Assembly (NCBI GenBank): GCA_964396595.1
Contig: CAYNFR010000006.1
Span: forward strand, 60,862-124,861
Direction of reading: 5' to 3'
DNA: 64,000 bases
Source of the DNA: CAYNFR01 sp964396595
Lineage (GTDB): Bacteria; Bacteroidota; Bacteroidia; Chitinophagales; Saprospiraceae
Below are positions 9,190-16,334 of this stretch, piece by piece. The notes below the pieces were generated by a model. That model was not told the DNA's origin. It worked only from the letters and a program-made list of their open reading frames with translations, and ran no database searches. The translations under genes were made by a program, and so were the position numbers. Every line of letters begins with the position of its first letter. Position 1 is the stretch's first letter.

Positions 9190-10163
9190 TTTTTGTCTTC
9201 CGACTTTTCTTTAACATTCATGAATCTACCCATGGCTTGAAACTTATCAATCCGATCTTGAATAAGTTGATCCGGGGTCATAGCAGACAGTTCTTCAAGC
9301 TGAGTTTTCATATGTTTTTTTAAAGCCTTAGCCATCTTGTCGGGTTCTACATGAGCTCCACCTAGCGGCTCTTTGACAACACCATCTATCATTTGAAATT
9401 CCTTCATATCATCTGATGTCAATTTCAGCAGTTCGGCAGCTTCCTCTTTATGATCCCAGTTACGCCATAAGATGGAGGAGCAAGATTCGGGTGAGATGAC
9501 CGTGTACCAAGTATATTCAAGCATGAAAATCCGATTTCCTAATCCAATACCCAAAGCACCACCAGAAGCTCCCTCTCCTATGATATAACATAGAATAGGC
9601 ACTGTAAGCCCAGACATTACCATCAGACATCGCGCTATAGCTTCAGCCTGACCTCTTTCTTCTGCTTCGATACCAGGAAAAGCACCAGGCGTATCTATCA
9701 ACGTTACGACAGGAATGCCAAATTTCTGAGCTAGCATCATAAGTCGCTCTGCCTTACGGTAACCTTCGGGGTTAGCCATTCCAAAGTTGCGATACTGACG
9801 CATTTTAGTGTTGACACCTTTCTGGTGGCCGATTACCATAACTGTGTGACCATCCAACTGAGCAAATCCCCCAACAATGGCCTTGTCATCTCCAAACTTT
9901 CTATCACCATGAAGCTCTGTGAATCGTTTGAATATCTGGTCTACATAATACAAGGTATAGGGCCGAGAAGGGTGTCTTGATAGCTGCACTTTCTGCCAGC
10001 GCGTCAATCCCATACAGATATCCTTCCTCTTCTTGCGAATTAAGGCTTCCAAATCCTTTATTTTATCACTAACATCTATATCTCCCTCTTTTTCAAGAGT
10101 TTGCATAGTTGATAACTGATCATAAAGATTCACCAAGGGCTGTTCAAAATCTAAAAAGACCAT
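9186..10163 (-). CDS. accA: Acetyl-CoA carboxylase, carboxyltransferase subunit alpha
   Basis: This 325-residue protein is close to the usual ~320. With AccD it transfers the carboxyl group from carboxybiotin to acetyl-CoA to give malonyl-CoA, the first step of fatty-acid synthesis. Family marks include PSRPYTLYYVDQIF, the acyl-CoA-binding segment GHQKGVNTKMRQYRNFGMANPEGYRKA (about 115-141), DTPGAFPGIEAEERGQAEAIA and the oxyanion-forming GEGASGGALGIG. It is the first gene of a three-gene operon. No accB, accC or accD is in the window. Confidence 0.96.
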   Translation of the reverse strand: MVFLDFEQPLVNLYDQLSTMQTLEKEGDIDVSDKIKDLEALIRKKRKDICMGLTRWQKVQLSRHPSRPYTLYYVDQIFKRFTELHGDRKFGDDKAIVGGFAQLDGHTVMVIGHQKGVNTKMRQYRNFGMANPEGYRKAERLMMLAQKFGIPVVTLIDTPGAFPGIEAEERGQAEAIARCLMVMSGLTVPILCYIIGEGASGGALGIGLGNRIFMLEYTWYTVISPESCSSILWRNWDHKEEAAELLKLTSDDMKEFQMIDGVVKEPLGGAHVEPDKMAKALKKHMKTQLEELSAMTPDQLIQDRIDKFQAMGRFMNVKEKSEDKK

Positions 10164-10258
10164 AGTCCGAGATTTCTAGTAAGGCGAAGTTAAATAATGA
10201 TAAGCTAACAGAAGGATGATTTTCTACTCAAGATCCAACCATCCAGATCTTTAAAACG

Positions 10259-11698
10259 CTAGAAACCCCACCAATAGGGCAATATATAATAAACCAATAA
10301 TGTGATAAAAATTATCGAAATGATATTCATCATTAGGCCTGCTCGAACCATATCGACAATACTCAAATACCCAGAACCAAAAACTACCGCATTGGGTGGT
10401 GTAGCCACAGGTAACATAAAGGCACAAGAAGCCGCCAGCGTAGCACCCAGTAATAAGATGTACGGATCTACCCCTAAGGTCACCGACAATGTCGCCAATA
10501 TCGGAAGCAGCATGGCCGTGGTGGCGAGATTGGAAGTTACTTCAGTTAAAAAATTAACCCCAGCTATAACCACCAATATGATCACTAACAAAGAAATACC
10601 TTCTAACAAGCTTAATAAGTTGGCGATATATTGTGCTAGTCCGCTTTGCTGAAAACCCTGAGCCAATGCCATGCCACCGCCAAACAACAAGATAATCCCC
10701 CATGGTAAAGAGACCGCCTCTTCCCAGCATACGATGCTACGACTACCATCCGAACTCGGTACGACAAATAGAACAAGCATTGCTATCATAGCAATAATCG
10801 TATCATCAAGTTCCCCGACCCATTTTTGTAAAAAAGGGCGTGTCATCCATGCCAGTGCAGTCAAAACAAATATGACCAATACGGTCTTCTCCTCATAACT
10901 CACCCGTCCCAAGGATCGATATAATCGCTCCGTCTCTTGCCTTCCGCCTGGAATCTCTTCTTTATTTAATGTAAATGCGAAGCGTGTCAAATAATACCAG
11001 CAAGTGATCAATAAAAGTACACTAATTGGAAATCCGAAAGCAAACCATTTAGCAAAGCTGATCTCAGTACCATAGTACTCACTTACGACACCTGCGAGAA
11101 CAAGGTTGGGTGGTGTGCCCACCAATGTCGCAATACCGCCGATGGATGCACTATATGCAATAGCAAGCATCAATGCTTTTCCAAAAATCTGATTTTCATT
11201 TTCATGGGTGGTGGGATTATCCTTTAGTTGTCTGATGATCGCCATACCAATAGGAAGCATCATGACAGAGGTGGCTGTATTCGAAATCCACATCGACAAT
11301 AATGCTGTGGCGATCATAAACCCCAGTATAATCTTGTCCGCTCTAGTCCCTATATACCGAATGATAAACAAGGCTATCCTACGATGTACATTCCATCTCT
11401 CAATACTAATCGCAAGCACAAATCCCCCCAAATACAAAAAGACATACTTGTGACCAAACTGCGCCGTAGTCTCTGACAATGATAAACCTCCCGCCAATGG
11501 AAATAAGACAATAGGCAGCAAGGCTGTCACAGCAATAGGTACAGACTCCATCACCCACCATAATGCCATCCATACTGTGGTCGCCAATACAGCATTCGCT
11601 TGCACACTCAGTCCGACCGGATACACCCATAACCGTATGACCAAAAATAATATCGGCCCTAGTAATAAAAAGAAACGTCTTTTATCCAGCTTGAACAT
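10259..11698 (-). CDS. DASS/SLC13-family sodium:anion symporter
   Basis: This 479-residue polytopic membrane protein has about a dozen hydrophobic segments. The DASS hallmarks are present twice, as expected for its inverted-repeat fold: SNTATSVMMLPI near 140 and the C-terminal TSNLATTAMLLPI near 395. The signature TPPNAVVFGSGYLSIVDMVRAG is at ~430-452, and GTPPNLVLAG is near 195. The family imports di- or tricarboxylates, or sulfate, with sodium; the substrate cannot be read from the sequence. It stands 95 bases upstream of accA on the same strand, probably as its own unit. Confidence 0.9.
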   Translation of the reverse strand: MFKLDKRRFFLLLGPILFLVIRLWVYPVGLSVQANAVLATTVWMALWWVMESVPIAVTALLPIVLFPLAGGLSLSETTAQFGHKYVFLYLGGFVLAISIERWNVHRRIALFIIRYIGTRADKIILGFMIATALLSMWISNTATSVMMLPIGMAIIRQLKDNPTTHENENQIFGKALMLAIAYSASIGGIATLVGTPPNLVLAGVVSEYYGTEISFAKWFAFGFPISVLLLITCWYYLTRFAFTLNKEEIPGGRQETERLYRSLGRVSYEEKTVLVIFVLTALAWMTRPFLQKWVGELDDTIIAMIAMLVLFVVPSSDGSRSIVCWEEAVSLPWGIILLFGGGMALAQGFQQSGLAQYIANLLSLLEGISLLVIILVVIAGVNFLTEVTSNLATTAMLLPILATLSVTLGVDPYILLLGATLAASCAFMLPVATPPNAVVFGSGYLSIVDMVRAGLMMNIISIIFITLLVYYILPYWWGF

Positions 11699-11868
11699 TG
11701 CAGCAAGATAAGTGCCATTGGTTTATTTAATCATCCTGAACGAAATTTTTTCATAAACAATACTATACCATTACAGTTTGTACTCCTCGACATAAAGCCA
11801 TACCACGACATTACTATTTAAAAAATGACACCACATTTCTTATTTTATCCGCCAACGCGATGCACTGA

Positions 11869-12526
11869 ATATACAGTAATAAGCCGCAGATAGAAACATT
11901 AAAGCTATTCTTGAACATTAAAGAATATCTAGATATTAAGGATTCAGAGTCGATATACTTTGCCAATCCTTATTTAGTTTCTTATAATATGCTAGAGTAT
12001 TGGGATGACATAATCTTATGTGTCACTGACCACCAGCTCAATAACACCTCGCAAAAATTCATACATCTTGATCAATCACTTGGCAAATCACGTCTCCTAG
12101 AAATCCCATTAAAAAAATCTTAATGATTACAGAGCATTCATGTTCGGCCCTAACATAGTTTCCCCACAGATCGAAGTATTCGGATCATCTATGTACTTCA
12201 ATTATTGCTTTAGCCAACTTATCTATAAGGTCTACCTGATAAGTGGAATCCTTGAAAACACTTTTGACCTAGGCCATATGGAACTAATTCCGGTGATTGC
12301 AAAAGATACAGACTTAAAACTGGCAGTATCGGTTATGGAAAAAGCCTCAATTCAGAGTGGACCCAAAGTAGATATTTGTCGCAATAGAATATATGTGGTG
12401 TTTAAAGAGTACATTGACGATATACATAATGTCTGTCGCACGGTATTGGTATATGATGAATTGACCAGAGAAAAAAATGTATTCGATAATTGGTCGAAAG
12501 ATTGTAATACGGACATATTCATATAA
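11869..12526 (+). pseudogene. Frameshifted, N-terminally truncated gene, beta-propeller-like, family not identified
   Basis: Two consecutive reading frames join to one protein. Frame 1 is open from 11869 and stops at 12121-12123; frame 2 is open from 12113 and stops at 12524-12526. They meet in a run of seven A (12111-12117). Removing one A gives a continuous reading through LEIPLKNLNDYRAFMFGPN and a product of about 218 residues. There is no plausible ATG or signal sequence at the front, so the 5' end also seems lost. The content (alternating strands, IYVVFKEY..., LVYDELTREK) resembles the last blades of Bacteroidota 6-bladed-propeller lipoproteins, but this is a guess. It is either a real pseudogene or an assembly error in the homopolymer. 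Confidence 0.6.
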
Positions 12527-12761
12527 GAGAAACAAGTTTTTACGATGTCTCGAGATCTTACTTCGGAAAACGAATTAGCTTACTGACGTAATAGATTATG
12601 CCCGTAATCTTATAGTAGCTATTCCACTATTTCTCTTGAGACAAATCACATAAGAGGCATTTATTTAGTTACCCTTTAAAAAAAGTTCACTCCTTGTTCT
12701 TATCAGGTGGTATACGGCTTGTTGTCCCACTTGGAAGGGAGCCTTGTCTTGTCGGATTAAT

Positions 12762-12922
12762 CATGGTGAGAGCTGACGTGATACTTGTCTCGGCAGTGCG
12801 ATTGTAAAAAGTGCTGCCGAGGTGACGGAGGTAGGGGATTGAAATAACGCTGACAACTCGTTACCCATCGCGCAGCCGTATAAAGAGATGAGGAGATACT
12901 GAGCTTCCCTTTCAGGGCGATT
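12762..12922 (+). repeat. Dispersed palindromic spacer repeat, copy 1
   Basis: By eye this stretch aligns over ~160 bases with 48722-48883 read on the minus strand. Shared blocks include GAGAGyTGACGTGA, the CTTGTCTCGGC core (12785-12795), a CGGAGGTrGG block and ATTGAAAT. It also carries a perfect hairpin, CTCGGCAG (12789-12796) pairing with CTGCCGAG (12814-12821). It lies downstream of the broken gene 11869-12526, in sense orientation. Confidence 0.6.
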
Positions 12923-13066
12923 ATTTGGTAGTTATATTCTAGCTAATCAAAGTGAAACGTAGGATGTATGGTCCAAAAAATGCAGAATTATCACAAGGTG
13001 GCTAATGGATTATTGAAATCAGTGAGTGATTTTATTGCCGCATATTTGGCTAATTCCGTTGAAGAG

Positions 13067-13097
13067 TTTCTGCGTCTATCTGCGGGATTTGCGAGAG
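13067..13097 (+). repeat. Short spacer repeat ('tttctgcgt...atctgcgg' word)
   Basis: The words tttctgcgt, tatctgcggga and tttgcgagag follow in sequence. A similar arrangement appears at 32522-32551. Such degenerate words are common in Bacteroidota spacers. Confidence 0.45.
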
Positions 13098-13191
13098 CAT
13101 GAGATTCCACATAATTTGGCTTGTAAAGATTGTTTTAAATATCTCGAAGAATATAGATAATTATTCATCCTTACTTAACGGGCTCGATATT

Positions 13192-13662
13192 TTATTCAGC
13201 ATCTCTAATTACTCTGCTTAACCTTTCTTGAAAATCGCTTTTTGTCATTCTGCCCTGAATGGCTACCAAGACTGCTTCCTCTTCCTCTGTATAGCCTACT
13301 AGTATTTCATGGATGTATTTATCAGATTCTCGTACATATAGCTCGACCTTGGTATCATCAGTTTTTACATATACATAGTTAGCATATTCAGACTGTTGGG
13401 TTAATTTTTTAAAATTTGCCCATAGCGCATTATTCCTTTCATCAGATTTTACCATGACTCGTACACGAGACATTCCTCTGGCAAGATCACGGATCACTTC
13501 TTTTTCCTCCCTTGGTATAAAGGGCATCACGAGCCATTTAGGTATCGTAAGGGCTATATTAGCGTAACGCTTATTCTGCTGATAAAACTGATCAAAACCG
13601 ATCTGTCTTTGGCAAGAACTGAGAATAAAAAAGACAACGACAAATAGTAATAACTTCTTCAT
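13192..13662 (-). CDS. DUF4252-like lipoprotein
   Basis: This 156-residue protein has a lipoprotein signal peptide (LLLFVVVFFILSSC, Cys17). The mature part has the layout of the Bacteroidota family DUF4252: a short FDQFYQQNKRYANIAL start, an IRDLARGMSRVRVMVKSD core, and then EDxVELYVRE-like and EEEAVLVAIQGRMT strands. Members are small periplasmic or membrane-attached proteins of unknown function, often near ECF sigma systems. It stands alone between the long spacer and the HEAT-like gene. Confidence 0.68.
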   Translation of the reverse strand: MKKLLLFVVVFFILSSCQRQIGFDQFYQQNKRYANIALTIPKWLVMPFIPREEKEVIRDLARGMSRVRVMVKSDERNNALWANFKKLTQQSEYANYVYVKTDDTKVELYVRESDKYIHEILVGYTEEEEAVLVAIQGRMTKSDFQERLSRVIRDAE

Positions 13663-13728
13663 ACTAACAAGTTTATACTGAAATGACGCGATACAAACGA
13701 AGAAAGTTACATGGTAGAATTAAAAATC

Positions 13729-14280
13729 TTAATTATTTCTTAAGGTTTTTTTCATTCTTGTCAACCTCTTAGATTCTTGTTTGATCCTCCCTTTTATTGA
13801 TGGTATGTCTGTTAAGCTCATGTTTTGTAATAAAAGATCACATTCCTCGATCAGATCAGGGTGACGCTCTGCAATATTGACACACACCGTAACGGCATAC
13901 GCCCTGACAGCATGCGGGTATGACGAATCAGATATCATACGATAGCACCTATCATATACCATCCCTTCATATTCCCCGGGAAAAACCATAAACTGCCAGC
14001 TTCTGACTATATTACGAAGTACAGCATCATGTTTGGGAGAAATGACCATATCGTACATCCTACTCAGATAAGGATACAACATATCGGGTCGCGTCTCAGC
14101 AATCATTGTCAAAGGCCATGCGGAACGCTGGCACACTCTGTAGTCATCAGAGTTAAACAATTCCATAAAACTGTCCATACTGTATTTGCCCATAAGCAAA
14201 TCATTTGCCAATGCCAACGATGCCGCACGTGAACGACATTCCATCACCTTATCGAGAAGAGATAAGTGGCGTGTTATCAC
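13729..14280 (-). CDS. HEAT-like helical protein coupled to nadE
   Basis: This 183-residue all-helical cytoplasmic protein has no signal or membrane segment. Repeating helix pairs (for example DDYRVCQRSAWPLTMIAETRP, then KHDAVLRNIVRSWQF, then YPHAVRAYAVTVCVNIAERHP) give a HEAT-like pattern of three to four units. Its ATG lies one base after the nadE stop, so the two are almost certainly co-translated. HEAT-like proteins usually act as binding scaffolds; what it binds is unknown. It is conserved in outline in other Bacteroidota, as far as I recall, without a known role. Confidence 0.7.
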   Translation of the reverse strand: MITRHLSLLDKVMECRSRAASLALANDLLMGKYSMDSFMELFNSDDYRVCQRSAWPLTMIAETRPDMLYPYLSRMYDMVISPKHDAVLRNIVRSWQFMVFPGEYEGMVYDRCYRMISDSSYPHAVRAYAVTVCVNIAERHPDLIEECDLLLQNMSLTDIPSIKGRIKQESKRLTRMKKTLRNN

Positions 14281-14281
14281 A

Positions 14282-15919
14282 TTAATTGAGATATTTAGCT
14301 ACGATAGGCATCCTCCGTCCCATCCCAAATGCCTTAGCACTAACCCTGAGTGTCGGCGGGGTCTGATAGCGCTTGAACTCATTAATATTTACAAGTCTCA
14401 AGATTCTATTCACAAGCGCTTTATCAAAACCCATCTCAATGATTTCCACTGGTCCTTTGCGATGCTCAATGTATTGATAGAGAATTGGGTCTAATACCTT
14501 GTATTCAGGTAAGCTATCAGAATCCTTCTGATCCGGGCGCAACTCTGCCGATGGTGCTTTGTCTAAAATGTGCTGCGGAATTACTTCGCCATTGCGATTG
14601 ATATATCCGCATAATTCATAAACTTCCATTTTGTAAACATCTCCTATCACAGATAAGCCACCGCACATATCGCCATAGAGGGTGCCATAACCCACGGCAG
14701 CCTCGCTCTTATTGCTTGTGTTAAGGAGTATATATCCGAATTTATTGGACATGGCCATTAACAACATGCCACGAATACGCGCTTGTATATTTTCCTCCGT
14801 GATATCCGGCTTCTTATCTTGAAACATTGAATTAAGGACCTTCATATAACTATTGTAGACTGATTCGATCGGTATGATTTCAGATGTAATACCGAGATTG
14901 CGCACAAGTTCCAGACTGTCGGATATAGAATGATCAGACGAGTATTGAGATGGCATTAATAGTACATGTACATTTTCTGCACCCAGCGCACGAGTAGCGA
15001 TGTAGGTAGTCAATGCAGAATCCACTCCTCCTGATAGCCCGATGATAGCCTTTTTAAAACCTAGTTTGCCAAAATAGTCCTTAACGCCTAGTACCAATGC
15101 ATCATGAATCAAAACATTCTTAGACTCCTTACGATCTCGGTTGTACAATCCTTTCGTTACTTCCTCGAGATCATAAATGCACATAGCCTCTACGAAATAA
15201 GGCATTTCATCATATATCGCTCCATTTCCACTGATGACAATAGACCCTCCATCAAATATTATCTCTGTCTGTGCACCTATATGATTCACATAAAACATCG
15301 GCACGCCATATCTGTCCGTGTTAGCTCGCAGAACTTCTTTACGCAAAACGGCATGATTGTAACTAAATGGAGATGCCGATACATTAATGACAAAATCCGG
15401 CTTCTCTTTAATCAGTTCATCAAGTGGACAGATCGTGTATAGCGGATTTTCGTTACCCACATTCCATATATCTTCACAGACCGTTAGCGCTATCCGTTTG
15501 CTCTTGTAAACAAGGGTTCGAAACTCTTGGCCCGGTTCGAAATAACGGTATTCATCAAATATATCATAAGTAGGCAATAGGGCTTTATGCTGAACATGTA
15601 CTATCTCTTGGTCTGCCACAAAGTAAACTGAGTTGTACAAGTCTTTACCCTCCACTACCGGATTGACAGTTGGCGCACCGAATACAACACCAATGCCATA
15701 ACTGGCCTGCCTTATAGCCTCAATACTCTCCTCGCATAAACGAATGAAATCTCTGAATTCTAGAAAATCCCTCGGCGGGTATCCACATACGGCTAATTCA
15801 CCGAATGCGACAATATCCGCTCCTTTCTCTTTTGCCATATCAATATGCGACAAAATCTTACTAAGATTTCCTTCGAAATTTCCAATATGGTAATCAAGTT
15901 GTGCTATCGCTATCTTCAT
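14282..15919 (-). CDS. nadE: Glutamine-dependent NAD+ synthetase
   Basis: This 545-residue two-domain enzyme amidates nicotinate adenine dinucleotide to NAD+ using ATP and glutamine. The N-terminal CN-hydrolase (glutaminase) domain shows the full Glu41-Lys112-Cys148 triad (FGELAVCGYPPRDFL, HKALLPTYDIFDEYRYF, ALTVCEDIWN). The C-terminal NAD-synthase domain carries the ATP PP-loop SGGVDS at 296-301. I chose the ATG at 15919, where the family's typical MKIAIAQ begins; an in-frame ATG 33 bases upstream (15952) would add an unconserved stretch. The two-domain form implies that glutamine is the nitrogen donor. Confidence 0.95.
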   Translation of the reverse strand: MKIAIAQLDYHIGNFEGNLSKILSHIDMAKEKGADIVAFGELAVCGYPPRDFLEFRDFIRLCEESIEAIRQASYGIGVVFGAPTVNPVVEGKDLYNSVYFVADQEIVHVQHKALLPTYDIFDEYRYFEPGQEFRTLVYKSKRIALTVCEDIWNVGNENPLYTICPLDELIKEKPDFVINVSASPFSYNHAVLRKEVLRANTDRYGVPMFYVNHIGAQTEIIFDGGSIVISGNGAIYDEMPYFVEAMCIYDLEEVTKGLYNRDRKESKNVLIHDALVLGVKDYFGKLGFKKAIIGLSGGVDSALTTYIATRALGAENVHVLLMPSQYSSDHSISDSLELVRNLGITSEIIPIESVYNSYMKVLNSMFQDKKPDITEENIQARIRGMLLMAMSNKFGYILLNTSNKSEAAVGYGTLYGDMCGGLSVIGDVYKMEVYELCGYINRNGEVIPQHILDKAPSAELRPDQKDSDSLPEYKVLDPILYQYIEHRKGPVEIIEMGFDKALVNRILRLVNINEFKRYQTPPTLRVSAKAFGMGRRMPIVAKYLN

Positions 15920-16334
15920 GTATAAGCCTTTATAAGCTGGTAAGGATATCAACCAAATAAGTCATTGTCGTTTTGGTTCAGAGAAACATTCCTTTGTACC
16001 CCGGCCGACTTCTATTAAGCGGCAGTAAAATAACTACTTTGTATTATCAGAAGCCACCTACCCGCATATTTAATCTAGATGAACAAGCCAATAGCTGATA
16101 GTTGTGTATATAAGTAGATAAGGCCAAGAGTAGAATCCTTATTTTACAATTCTTCAGCAGTAAAATTAAGACTCTTAAGGTATGCATGGGGCTTGACAGC
16201 CCAATAAGCTCAAAATATGAACTCTCTGAATTACAATTATCAGACGCCATCAACTAATCAGGGCGCACCAATTGCCAAAAAAAAGGCGACGATTATGATC
16301 GCCGCCTTTGATATTATATTGAAACTTATATTCC
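15920..16334. other. 415-base spacer; holds a terminator
   Basis: This gap lies between the nadE start and the end of the next minus-strand gene. The terminator at 16277-16309 is the only clear element. A 68-codon frame on the minus strand (16047-16253) has no recognisable content and was not accepted. Confidence 0.6.
16277..16309 (-). terminator. Rho-independent terminator after the SdrD-B-domain gene
   Basis: Read on the minus strand, a 12-base stem (AAAGGCGGCGAT / ATCGTCGCCTTT, one G-T pair) with a four-base loop is followed at once by a T run. It begins 26 bases past the stop of 16335-18917. Confidence 0.88.

Larger units (their letters stand above)
12527..13191. other. 665-base spacer without a convincing gene
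   Basis: No credible coding sequence was found in either orientation. The spacer holds a copy of the dispersed palindromic repeat (12762-12922) and a spacer word of the 'tctgcg' kind (13067-13097). The rest is AT-rich and shows nothing I can name. Confidence 0.6.

Noticed and set aside
15920..15952. Upstream ATG extending nadE by 11 residues
   Set aside because: The conserved start MKIAIAQ begins at 15919; the extension looks like leader sequence.
16047..16253. 68-codon minus-strand frame between nadE and the SdrD-B gene
   Set aside because: No recognisable domain, odd composition, no promoter, and it lies in a spacer with no sign of conservation visible.
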